Assembly (NCBI GenBank): GCA_963839475.1 | Contig: CAWIVH010000017.1 | Coordinates: 902,092 to 966,091, forward strand | DNA length: 64,000 nucleotides | DNA from: CAWIVH01 sp963839475 | GTDB taxonomy: Bacteria; Acidobacteriota; UBA6911 | Reading direction: 5' to 3' | In this document: positions 1 through 9,500 of the stretch, piece after piece | Position numbering within the stretch: the first letter of the stretch is position 1 | Layout: each line of letters starts with the position of its first letter | Position numbers and translations under genes: made by a program | Notes under the pieces: model-generated | The model's input: the letters and a program-made list of their open reading frames with translations, nothing else | Told to the model about the DNA's origin: nothing | Database searches by the model: none

Positions 1-56
1 CAGCCGGAAGCCGCCAAAAGCAGGAGCAATCCGAATCAGCCGGAGCGGAGACGTCT

Positions 57-459
57 TATGGATCGGGCTTTCAGCCCTCTTTTCAATTTCTGTATCCAAT
101 CCCAGGGCTTCGCCCTGGGCTGGTATGGCGTCGGGCCTTCGGCCCTTCATATTTCACATCCGGTATCAAATCAAGAATACGAGATTGTACGCCAGCCACA
201 GGCGACTTCCCATTGGCATCGCGTCGGGCCTTCGGCCCTTCATGTTGCACATCGGGTATCAAATCAGGAATACGAGATTGTATGCCAGCCACAGGCGACT
301 TCCCATTGGCATCGCGTCGGGCCTTTGGCCCTTCATATTTCACATAAGAAAACAAATCAGATATTCGTGAGCGCCGAAGGCGCGATCCCATACCAGCCTG
401 GGGCAACGCCCCAGGAAAGTCGCAACTTGATCGTAAGGGCTGAAAGCCCGCTCCATAAC
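57..459. repeat. Large palindromic element with 93-bp tandem core
   Basis: The two ends form an inverted repeat of about 23 bp with one mismatch (57-79 against 437-459, built on GGGCTTTCAGCCCT). Inside lies a second, less perfect inverted pair (about 103-127 against 389-416, built on CCCAGGGCTTCGCCCTGGG). The centre is a direct repeat of period 93 bp, with TCGGGCC starting at 131, 224 and 317; each unit carries a GGGCCTTCGGCCC mini-hairpin. Because 93 is divisible by three, long open frames run through on both strands, but they encode only the repeat and are not called as genes. It sits just after actD, where actE would be expected. Confidence 0.85.
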
Positions 460-530
460 TAGCACTGAGCGGTTCTACAGCGTCTTTTGAAGCCTGGCGC
501 CGCAAGAAGAATCTGCTTGCACCTTTCGAT

Positions 531-1064
531 TCAGGGTTGAACATCCGACACCTCGACCGCATTCAGACCCTGCAAGAACTTGCGGGTTTTTTCGGGCTCG
601 AATTTGGGATCGCCGGCTTCAATGCAAAGGAAAAACCGATTACGCGATGCGCCGGCAAACGCGGGCACATTGAACACCGGGTGGTACGGCTTGGGCAGCC
701 CGTTCATGACTATCATCCCGACCACGGCGGAGAGCGCGGCAAAAAGAATCGTCATTTCAAATGTCACCGGGATAAATGACGGCCAGCTGTTCAACGGCCT
801 CCCGCCGACATTGAGAGGATACTCAATGACCGAAAGGTAATACTGCATCCCGAACCCGACCAGCGCCCCCGTCACGCCGCCGCCGAACACCACCCAGGGC
901 AGGACCGTGTGATGGTGGCCGACCGCTTCAATCAGCTCTTCGATCGGAAAAGGCGAATAGGCGTCCATTTTCCGGTAGCCTTCGGCATAGGCCTTCTTCG
1001 CGGCCGCCACCGCTTCGTCCGGGTTTTCGAATTCCGCCATGATCCCGTATAGTTGCTGACTCAT
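531..1064 (-). CDS. Alternative Complex III membrane subunit ActD (DUF3341)
   Basis: ActD is a small membrane subunit of Alternative Complex III, the quinol-oxidising complex that replaces cytochrome bc1 in many Acidobacteria and Bacteroidetes. The 177-residue product has a soluble N-terminus (MSQQLYGIMAEFENPDEAV), two hydrophobic helices in the middle and a soluble C-terminus with the NGLPKPYHPVFN motif typical of the family. I chose the ATG at 1062-1064 because AAGGTG lies just upstream and the longer frame before it reads only repeat sequence. It is the last recognisable gene of the actABCD run; actE and actF are not seen before the window edge. Confidence 0.9.
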   Translation of the reverse strand: MSQQLYGIMAEFENPDEAVAAAKKAYAEGYRKMDAYSPFPIEELIEAVGHHHTVLPWVVFGGGVTGALVGFGMQYYLSVIEYPLNVGGRPLNSWPSFIPVTFEMTILFAALSAVVGMIVMNGLPKPYHPVFNVPAFAGASRNRFFLCIEAGDPKFEPEKTRKFLQGLNAVEVSDVQP

Positions 1065-1110
1065 CAAAGCACCTTGCTCGAAAGATGCAAATTGCACAAC
1101 GCAACGGAAA

Positions 1111-1305
1111 AATTGCGAATTGCGAATTGCAAATTGCAAATTGAAAAGCGTATTAGCTCCACCATCATACCCGGGCATTACCTCTGTTTATCGAGCACCG
1201 AAGATGCGACACAAAATCAATTTGCGGTAGCCTAATTGTAAACCCGTCCTCGCTCCCCAGTTTGCCTATCATCAATCCGCAATCCGCAATTCGCAATTCG
1301 CAATT
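1111..1305. repeat. Two facing heptamer arrays (GCAATTC/GCAATCC type)
   Basis: The actC-actD spacer carries two short arrays of degenerate heptamers in opposite orientation, at 1111-1143 (GCGAATT, GCAAATT units) and 1272-1305 (GCAATCC, GCAATTC units). They are complementary and could pair as a long stem. The second array directly follows the actC stop codon. A related array lies at 48429-48459. Confidence 0.8.
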
Positions 1306-2691
1306 TAAGTCTTTGTTCTTTCGTCCACTTTTTGCACCAAAACTCTCATCTCGAAAATGGAGATAACAGGCAGGAAGCGAATGAACAGGAACAGTAGCGC
1401 CAGGAACAGCCCGATTGTCCCGACAAACGTCAGGTAATCCCAGCTCGTCGGGTAATACATCTTCCAGGACGAAGGGAGAAAATCGCGGTGCAGGCTGACC
1501 ACCACGATGACAAACCGCTCCAGCCACATCCCGATGTTGACCACAATCGAAATCACCCAGAGGAGAATCACATTGTCGCGGATCTTCCCGCTCCACATCA
1601 GCTGCGGGATCGCGATGTTGCACAAGATCAGCGCCCAGTAAAAAGGCGCGTAGGGGCCGTGGAAGCGATTCAGCACCATGAACTGCTCGGTGGGATTGCC
1701 GCTGTACCAGGCTATGAATAATTTCAATCAGGTAGCCGTAGCCCACGATCAGGCCGGTAGCAAGCATCACTTTGGCCATGTTCTGCAGGTGACGCATCGT
1801 GATGAAGCCTTCCAGGCCGTAAATTTTCCGGATCGGTATCGCCAGGGTCATCACCATGGCGAATCCGGAGTAAATCGCGCCCGCGACGAAGTAGGGCGGA
1901 AAAATCGTCGTGTGCCAGCCGGGCACGATTCCGACCGCAAAGTCGAAGCTGACCACCGTGTGCACCGAAACCACCAGCGGGGTCGCCAACCCGGCCAGCA
2001 GCAGGTAGGCGGTTTCGTACCGGTGCCAGTGGGCGGCGGAACCGCGCCAGCCCAGCGCCAGGACGCCATAGATCTTCTGCCCCAGTGCGTTTTTCGCGCG
2101 GTCGCGCAAGGTCGCCAGATCCGGGACCAGCCCGACATACCAGAAGAGCAGCGAAACCGTGCCGTAGGTCGAGACCGCGAAGACGTCCCAGAGCAGAGGG
2201 CTGCGGAACTGCGGCCACATTCCCATCGTGTTTGGAATCGGCAGCATCCAGTAAAACAGCCACTGCCGCCCCGTGTGCAGCAAGGGGAACAGGCCCGCAC
2301 ACGCCACCGCAAAGAGTGTCATCGCTTCGGCGAAGCGGTTGATGGAGGTCCGCCATTCCTGGTGCAGGAGCAGCAGGATCGCCGAAATCAACGTGCCGGC
2401 GTGTCCGATCCCGATCCACCAGACGAAATTGATAATGGCAAAGCCCCAACCGATGGGGATGTTGATGCCCCAGATGCCGACGCCGCGCGCCACCGCCCAC
2501 GTAACCCCAAGAAGCAGGCCCATAGCGAGTACGAAGGCCAGCGCGAATCCGGCGATCCACCCCTTCGAGGTTTTTCGCGTCAGGACTATGGCGCTGATCT
2601 TGTCCGTAACCGACCCGTAGGTATACCCCGGCGCCAGCACCGGTGTGGGATCATTCACGGCTATGGGCTTTTGCGTGCTGTCCGGATTCAT
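1305..2691 (-). CDS. Alternative Complex III integral membrane subunit ActC (NrfD-like), one frameshift
   Basis: ActC is the multi-helix NrfD/PsrC-type quinone-binding subunit of Alternative Complex III. The N-terminal part from the ATG at 2691 runs through hydrophobic helices (WAVARGVGIWGINIPIGWGF) and ends in register at YGYLIEI. The expected continuation, FIAWYSGNPTEQF, is in another frame, which then runs to the stop at 1305. The shift lies at about 1715-1725, with no long homopolymer there. The joined product would be about 462 residues, close to the usual length. The first frame could continue to 1165, but that tail has no membrane character. The shift may be a sequencing error, since the rest of the operon is intact. 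The actC start follows actB by only a few bases. Confidence 0.85.
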
Positions 2692-2694
2692 CCG

Positions 2695-5688
2695 CTATTC
2701 CTTCTCGAGCGCCGGGTTCGGGTTGCGCAGTCGCGCCAGGTAGCTGGTGCGCGGCTGGGTGTTCAGGTCGGCCAGGAGGCCGTAATTCAAAGGCTGCGCC
2801 TTCAGTTTGGCGACGCGGCTTTCGGGATCGTTGACGTTGCCGAAAACAATCGCCCCCGTCGGGCAAGCCGACTGGCAGGCGGTGACGATTTCCCCGTCGC
2901 GAACCTGCCGGTCTTCCTTCTCGGACAAGATCTTGGCCGAATTGATGCGCTGCACACAGTAGGTGCACTTTTCCATCACGCCGCGGCCGCGCACGGTGAC
3001 ATCGGGATTCCGCAGCGGCTTGAGGCTGGGGGTTTCCCAGTCCGTATACTGGAGGAAGTTGAACCTCCGCACCTTGTAAGGACAGTTGTTCGAACAATAC
3101 CGGGTGCCGACACAGCGGTTGTAGACCATCTGGTTCAGCCCCTCGGAACTGTGATTGGTCGCGGCCACTGGGCAGACCGGCTCGCACGGCGCATTCTCAC
3201 AGTGCTGGCACATCACCGGCTGGAATGTGGCGGATGGATTCTCGAGATCGCCCTTGAAATACCGGTCGACCCGGATCCAATGCATTTCCCTTCCGCGGTC
3301 GACCTGCTCCTTGCCGACCACAGGAATGTTGTTTTCAGCCTGGCAGGCAATGGTGCATGCATTGCAGCCGATGCAGGCGTTCAGGTTGACCGCCATGCCC
3401 CAGGCATAACCTTTGTATTCAAACCCGGGATAGAGCGAAAAGTCCTTCGCCGGGTCTTCCCCCATTTCCTTGACGAAGCGGGGATCGTGTTCGTATTCCC
3501 CAATCGTGCCTTCGCGGACCAGGGCCCGACCTTCCATGCTCTGATGGTTCTGGGTGCAGGCCAGCACTGCTCGGGAACCCGTTTTGCGAATCGCAAGCCC
3601 CGAAGCAAACCAGGGGCGGTCCGAAGTCCGCAGCGAATAGGCATTGAAACCGGCGCCGGTGCCGAGCTTGCCCGCATGCGTCCGTCCATAACCCAGGTGA
3701 ACCGTGACGGAGTCGCGCGGCTGCCCGGGCAGGATCCAGACCGGGGCCATCACCGAGCGATCGCGGAATCGGAGCTCAACCACGTCACGCGAATCCAATC
3801 CCAGCCGCTCCGCCGTCGCCGGGCTGACGAGCGCCGCGTTGTCCCAGGTCAACTTGGTCAACGGTTTCGGCAATTCCTGCAACCAGCCGTTGTTGGCAAA
3901 TCGGCCATCGTAAACCGAGGGGTCGGCACGGAAAACAATCTCGATCTCTCCCGGAGTTCCCGGAACACCGTTTTTCTCGACCAGCTTCTGCCACCCCGGC
4001 TGAAGCGAGACCGGTTTGACCGGATGAGCGGAATCCACCACCGCGCCGTCATGCAGCGATGTCTGCCAGAATCTATCGAATCCCGCCGCATTCTGTTTCA
4101 ATTTCCAGTTTTCCTGCACGATGTCATGACTCGTCAGTCCCGACTTCCCGAGGAGGACCGAGACGATCTCATGCACGGACTTCCCTTCATAAAGCGGCGC
4201 GATCAGCGGCTGCTGAATCGTCGCCGTCCCGTCAAAGGCTTTGGCATCGCCCCACGACTCGAGGTAATGCGCCTCGGGAACATGCCAGTTGCAGAGATAG
4301 GCGGTCTCATCGAGATAGAGCCCAAGGTGCAGCCGGGTCTTGACCTTCGTAAGGTGAAGTGCGAAATCCAAGTCGGCGGGAGCATCAAATGCCGGATTTA
4401 CGCCCAGGATAGCGATCGCCTCGACCTTGCCGGCTTTGAGGTCCTCGGACAGCTCCACGATCGAACGAAGCTGGTCCACGGGGCTGGCTTCCACCGGTTC
4501 GATATAGTCGACGGTCTTGCCCACATTTTCGAGCGCTTGGTTCATGGCATGAGCGAGAACCTGAAGCGCAGGGGAACCGCAGGAACCGGCGATTACGAGG
4601 CCGGCCCCGCGATGAGCCTTCAGGTCCTCCGCGACGGCTTTTACCCAGGCTTCATGATCCTTGGCAATCGCAGGCGCTTCGATATCGACCCCGACGGCGC
4701 GGGCTACCGCACGCGCAAAATTCTCCAATTCCGCCGCGCGCAGCGGGAGGCGATGATCCGCCGACGCGCCGGTGTTCGTAGGCGTGGATTCCGCGACATA
4801 AAGCCGGTTCAGGCCGGCACGGCCGAGCTCGGGATTGCGCCGGGAGGCCCAGTCCCTGGCGTAGCTCAGGCTTCCGGGACCCGACGAGAGGAAATCCGAA
4901 TTGAGCGAAAGAATCACATCGGCTTTGGCAACGCGGAAGACCACACTGACATCGGTTCCGAATGCCAGCTTGGCCCCAGCCCGCGCGGCATGTCCGCCGG
5001 CAGGCTCATACTGGTGCCAGCGGGCTTCCGGCATCTCGGCCAGGAGCTGGCGGATCTGGGCTGCCAGCGTGGGAGAGGTCACGGTCCCGGTCAGGATTCT
5101 CAATCCCGCGCCTTTACGCTCGATCAGCCTCTCCCGCTCGGTGTTCATCGCCGCTACGAAAGAAACCCAGCTGGCGATCCGGCCGTTGTGCAGAATATTC
5201 TGGGAGCGGTCGGGATCGTAGAGCGACAGGATGGAAGCCTGGGAAAACGGATCCAATGCGCCCCGGCTGGCCGGGTGCTGCGTATTCCCTTCAATTTTGG
5301 TCGGGCGGCCGGTGTGACTCTCCACCAGCACGCCGGTGGCATAGCCGCCCAGGGTCGTGGCGGTTGCGTAGAAGAGCGGCTTGCCGGGTACCACGTCTTC
5401 AGGTGCGCGAACGAAAGGGACGATCTTTTCCAGCGGCGCCTGGGTGCAGGCGCTCATACCCGCCAGGGCCAGCGAAGCCCCCATCAACCGCAAGACATCC
5501 CGGCGTGGCATCGCATCGGAAAGGGCCGAAGACAGCCTGGGAAACTCGTTTTCGAGGTAATCCCGGAACTCCTCGGTCCCGGCCAGCTGTTCGAGGCTCT
5601 TCCAGTATTCGCGGCCGCGCGAATTCCGCAGGCTCTCGCGAATCGCAGCCAAATCCAGGGGCGGTTTCGCAGTCACTTTGTCGCTCAT
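2695..5688 (-). CDS. Alternative Complex III subunit ActB (molybdopterin-like plus iron-sulfur)
   Basis: ActB is the large peripheral subunit of Alternative Complex III, a fusion of a molybdopterin-oxidoreductase-like domain and a ferredoxin-like domain on the periplasmic side. The 997-residue product has a twin-arginine stretch near residue 63 (RRDVLRLMGASLALAG), a long molybdopterin-type domain, then cysteine clusters: CIGCNACTIACQ near 770, CQHCENAPCEPVCP near 825, CVGTRYCSNNCP near 857, CTYC near 906 and CQSACPTG near 936. I chose the ATG at 5686-5688 because it overlaps the actA stop as ATGA, which implies coupled translation. An alternative start lies six codons upstream. Confidence 0.95.
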   Translation of the reverse strand: MSDKVTAKPPLDLAAIRESLRNSRGREYWKSLEQLAGTEEFRDYLENEFPRLSSALSDAMPRRDVLRLMGASLALAGMSACTQAPLEKIVPFVRAPEDVVPGKPLFYATATTLGGYATGVLVESHTGRPTKIEGNTQHPASRGALDPFSQASILSLYDPDRSQNILHNGRIASWVSFVAAMNTERERLIERKGAGLRILTGTVTSPTLAAQIRQLLAEMPEARWHQYEPAGGHAARAGAKLAFGTDVSVVFRVAKADVILSLNSDFLSSGPGSLSYARDWASRRNPELGRAGLNRLYVAESTPTNTGASADHRLPLRAAELENFARAVARAVGVDIEAPAIAKDHEAWVKAVAEDLKAHRGAGLVIAGSCGSPALQVLAHAMNQALENVGKTVDYIEPVEASPVDQLRSIVELSEDLKAGKVEAIAILGVNPAFDAPADLDFALHLTKVKTRLHLGLYLDETAYLCNWHVPEAHYLESWGDAKAFDGTATIQQPLIAPLYEGKSVHEIVSVLLGKSGLTSHDIVQENWKLKQNAAGFDRFWQTSLHDGAVVDSAHPVKPVSLQPGWQKLVEKNGVPGTPGEIEIVFRADPSVYDGRFANNGWLQELPKPLTKLTWDNAALVSPATAERLGLDSRDVVELRFRDRSVMAPVWILPGQPRDSVTVHLGYGRTHAGKLGTGAGFNAYSLRTSDRPWFASGLAIRKTGSRAVLACTQNHQSMEGRALVREGTIGEYEHDPRFVKEMGEDPAKDFSLYPGFEYKGYAWGMAVNLNACIGCNACTIACQAENNIPVVGKEQVDRGREMHWIRVDRYFKGDLENPSATFQPVMCQHCENAPCEPVCPVAATNHSSEGLNQMVYNRCVGTRYCSNNCPYKVRRFNFLQYTDWETPSLKPLRNPDVTVRGRGVMEKCTYCVQRINSAKILSEKEDRQVRDGEIVTACQSACPTGAIVFGNVNDPESRVAKLKAQPLNYGLLADLNTQPRTSYLARLRNPNPALEKE

Positions 5689-6335
5689 CGGTGGCACGTA
5701 TAGCAATCGGTTAGCTTTTGGATCTTGTATTCCGCAACCAGCTTGCGTCCCAGTTCCAACTGGTTATCCGGCGCTTTGTATTCCATCGAATAGACCTGAT
5801 CGCGCGGCCGCACGAACTGCTCGGGCGCGCGGTGGCACTCCAGGCACCACTCCATCTGGAGGCTCTTTTCCTGCCACATCAGCGGCATCTGGTCGACCCG
5901 GCCGTGGCAGGAGGAGCAGCCGACTCCCTTGTTCACATGGATGCTGTGGTTGAAATAAACATAATCGGGAAGGTTGTGGACGCGGGTCCACTGCATCGGC
6001 TTGTCCGTCCGGAAACTGGCCCGCACCGGCTCCAGCATCGGGCTGTCGGTGAACAGCTGGGAGTGGCAGCTCATGCAGGTTTCGGTCGGAGGAATGCCGG
6101 CAAAGGCGGCCTTGTCCACGCTGGTGTGGCAGTAGCGGCAGTCGATGCCGACATCAGCGACGTGATGCTTGTGGCTGAACGGAACGGGTTGCTCGCGCGG
6201 CGTCGCAACCCCGGTCACATAATCGGACCGGGCCAGCAGCAGAGCAAACCATCCCAGACCCGCCACGAGCACCGCGGCGCCCACAAATGTCGCCTTCGAC
6301 AGGGTGTTCGCACTGGGACGAAATATCTGAGCCAT
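5685..6335 (-). CDS. Alternative Complex III pentaheme cytochrome ActA
   Basis: ActA is the multiheme cytochrome c of Alternative Complex III and passes electrons on the periplasmic side. The 216-residue product has one N-terminal helix (ATFVGAAVLVAGLGWFALLL) that acts as signal or anchor, and five CXXCH haem sites: CRYCH, CMSCH, CSSCH, CLECH and CYTCH, the last at the extreme C-terminus. This is the first gene of the act run, and its TGA stop overlaps the actB ATG. No clear ribosome site was seen before the start at 6335. Confidence 0.95.
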   Translation of the reverse strand: MAQIFRPSANTLSKATFVGAAVLVAGLGWFALLLARSDYVTGVATPREQPVPFSHKHHVADVGIDCRYCHTSVDKAAFAGIPPTETCMSCHSQLFTDSPMLEPVRASFRTDKPMQWTRVHNLPDYVYFNHSIHVNKGVGCSSCHGRVDQMPLMWQEKSLQMEWCLECHRAPEQFVRPRDQVYSMEYKAPDNQLELGRKLVAEYKIQKLTDCYTCHR

Positions 6336-6499
6336 GGATCAGGTAGTAGTTATCGATACAGGATGTGTTGAACTCAGCCCGGCTGACGCTGGGTGGTCAA
6401 CATTTTCTTCTTTTTTGATTATTTTCCCCAACCCGATTTCCGGGGACCGGCTAAGTATATTCTGGAGTTGGCGGCTTGTCAAAAAATGATAAAGATTTC

Positions 6500-6572
6500 T
6501 AACCGCGAAGACCTCAAAGGCCTCGAAGTATTTTCAATTGAATACCTTGAGGTCTTCGAGGTCTTCGCGGCT
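6500..6572. repeat. Simple GAAGACC-type hairpin repeat
   Basis: The left arm 6500-6530 (ACCGCGAAGACCTC start) pairs imperfectly with the right arm 6542-6572. It lies five bases past the stop of the Oar-like receptor gene and far upstream of actA, so it could serve as a terminator for the receptor transcript. This is one of about ten complete copies of the family in the window. Confidence 0.85.
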
Positions 6573-6576
6573 CATG

Positions 6577-9500
6577 TTACCAGGAAATCTTGAGCGCGAA
6601 CTGGAGGATGCGTGCGGATTCCCCGGTTTGAATAATCGTCTGAGTCGACGGCGGCGCCACAGTCTGGCAGCAGGACTGGGCAAAAACCGTTGAGACTATG
6701 CTGTTGGAGCCCACCGATGCGGAGGGCGGGCTGTCGAAATTGGGATGGTTGAGGGCATTGAACATCTCCATACGGAAATCCATGTTCACGCGCTCGGTAA
6801 TATTGAATTTTTTAGTCACCCCCAGGTCGACGTTCCAGTAAGGCTGCGCCGTAAACATGTTCCGGCCCATGCCGTTGGATCCGACATCGGGAACCTTGAA
6901 TGCGGAGGCATCCTTGAAATAGACCGGCCCATAAACTCCTGGAACCTCAGTCAGTTTCATTTCCGGCATGGAGCCAACGAGTGCTGCCCTCGAGTAATGG
7001 CCGTTGTTCGTGGTGTAACGTCCGCTCATCACGCTGAAGGGCTCGCCAGTCTGATAAACATAGATCCCGTTTACCGACCAGCCGCCGAGGATGGCGTTCA
7101 TCGGACCCTTCATGTCACGGCCGATCCACTTTCCGCGCCCGAAGGGCAGATCATAGACGCCGCTCATCGAAAGAACCTGGCGGCGATCGAAATCGGAACG
7201 TCCGCGCTCGTTGCGCCAGTTCCTGGCATCGACGGTATATCGGGAGGCTGTGGAAGAGAGTCCGCCGCCAGAAGAGGCGCCCACTGGATCGATCGACTGG
7301 TTGTCCATCGATTTCCCGAAAGTGTAGGACAAGGAAAAGAGAAGCCCTTTCTCAAACCGCTTTCGCAGCGTAGTCTGCAGGGCGTGGTAGTAAGAATCTC
7401 CACCGGTGTCGATGTAGGAGATGGTGTTGAACTGCTGGTTGGGCCGGAGCTTCATGTTCAGGGTGTTCTGCTCGATGCGCTGGGCGAACAAACCGATGTT
7501 GTTCTGCCCCAGATAAGTTTTGGTTGTGCTGGAATTGATGATGGTGGCGACCTGCGAAGCCGGAATGCTTCCGTTGACCACGATCGGCACTGGCGTCCCC
7601 GTCACACCGGCAGGGCAGGCGGTGCCGTCAGGCTGGCAGCCCGCGTTGTAATTTTTCTTCATGATCAGAAAGTCGGGCTGCACCGGGTCGCCGTTGATCT
7701 GGTTCAAGTTGTAAATTCGCATCAGACGGGTTCCGCGATGCCCAATATAGGCGGCCTGCATTACGAATCCACCGGGGAGTTCCTGCTGGATCGCGAGGTT
7801 CCACTGATGCACCGTGGGGAGCTTCATTTTGGGATCGATTGATGTAAGCGACGGTGCATTGTCATAAAGCTGGGCCGGGAGGGTCAGGAACGAACTGGGC
7901 TTGGTCGTAGGAGGAGCGAGCTCGTTCGGGAATCCCTGGTTGATCCGGAGGTCCGGTACCGGGACACAGCCGGGAGTCGTGCTGCCGCCGACCGTCGAAC
8001 TGCAGGATGTGACCAGTCCCGGAATCTTGCCGGCAACCGCCGTCACCATGAACGAGTTCAGCGGATCAAAATAAATCCCGTAGCCGGTGCGTATGACGGT
8101 CTTCTTCATCGGGCTCCAGGCAAAAGCGATCCGGGGCGCGAATGCACCCAAGTTGTTGGTGGTCAGCCAGGCATCCGCTTTGGCAAAAGTTACCGGTCCC
8201 TTGGAACCGTCCACCGGGTTGTTGGGCAGGTAGACGCGGCCTCCGGCTTCCGTCGGGGCCTTGTTGATTTCCCAACGTACGCCATAATTCATGGTCAGGT
8301 TCTGGCGCAGCTTCCACTCATCCTGGAAGTAAAAGTTGAACTGTTTTAAGCGGTGACCTTCCGACCACATGGTCACGGAGTTGCCGACCTTGAAGGGCAG
8401 AAACGAATCACTGCTCAGGTCGCCCAGGAAGTTCTGCGAAAGCCGTGCCGGGATTCCCGTGAGCTCATTGATCGAGGTAAGCAACCTCGTACTGTCGCTG
8501 CTGGCGATGCCGGGCTTGGTGCTGGACGCTACCGGCGGGGTTGTGAATCCGGGAGGAGTGCGGGTGGAACCGCTGAAGCTCATGCTGGGTGTCACATTGA
8601 TTCCTCCGGGCTGCCCGCGGACGTCATTGTGTTCATAGAGCCGGACATTCCCTCCCATCTGAAATACATGGGCGCCCTTAATGATGCTGAAGTTATCTAC
8701 GAACTGAGGCGTGGTCACCGCACGGAACGTTCGCGGAGTGTTGATCAGCGGATAGGAAATATTGGTAAAGGAATAGGGGGCAATATTCGGCCAACTGGGG
8801 TTGGCTTCGCCCTGGGTAAAGAGGTAGGCAAAACGGCTGAATCCCACGGTGAAATCGTTGACCACCTTGGGAGAAACCACCCAGCGGTAGCCGGTGGATA
8901 GTCCCTTGGTCTTTCGGGTGACTTCACCCATGGGAGGGAAGCTGGGGTAAAGCTGAGGCCTGGCGTTAAGGGGATCGCCCTTGATCGTATCGTAACTGGC
9001 CGACATCCAGCGTGCACGCACGCTGTGGTTGGGATTGATCGAGTAATCCCAGCGGGCCAGGTAGTTCGGTCCTTCGAAATTGGCCGGCGCATTCCAGATA
9101 TACGTGGCGGTGTTCAACCCGTCCCCGGTTGCATAGCTGCTGGGCTTGGGAAACGCTCCGTATAGCTTTGCCAGCGTCGGGTCCAGGCCGATCCCTTTGG
9201 GGTCATTGGCGAAAATGTTGTAGGTAGCGACGCAGTTGGTCGCGACGGAAGCGCTGCAGGTCGGGACGCCGGGAAGCAGGTTCCCGGTTTGGTTGTCCAC
9301 CAGGTACGGCGAATTCTGGGTAATCGGATGCCCATTAATGGAAAAGGGGATCTTGGTATCAGCGACCCAGTAACGGAACAATCCAGACAGAGCCGTTGGA
9401 GAGTACATCAACGAAGAGCCATAAGTCTGGTCCGTGGGCTGGGTGGTTTTAATCCGCTGGTTCTGGTAACTCCCGAAGTAGAACATCTTCCCCTTGATAA

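Noticed and set aside
58..562. Small genes at the left edge on both strands
   Set aside because: They translate only the 93-bp tandem repeat and its flanks.
1305..2691. Programmed frameshift in actC
   Set aside because: No slippery run or downstream stimulator is evident, and actC is normally a single frame; an error or plain mutation is simpler.
1678..5703. A 1341-residue open frame on the plus strand
   Set aside because: It lies opposite the actB and actC genes, whose cysteine clusters and homology are clear; the plus frame has no recognisable domain.
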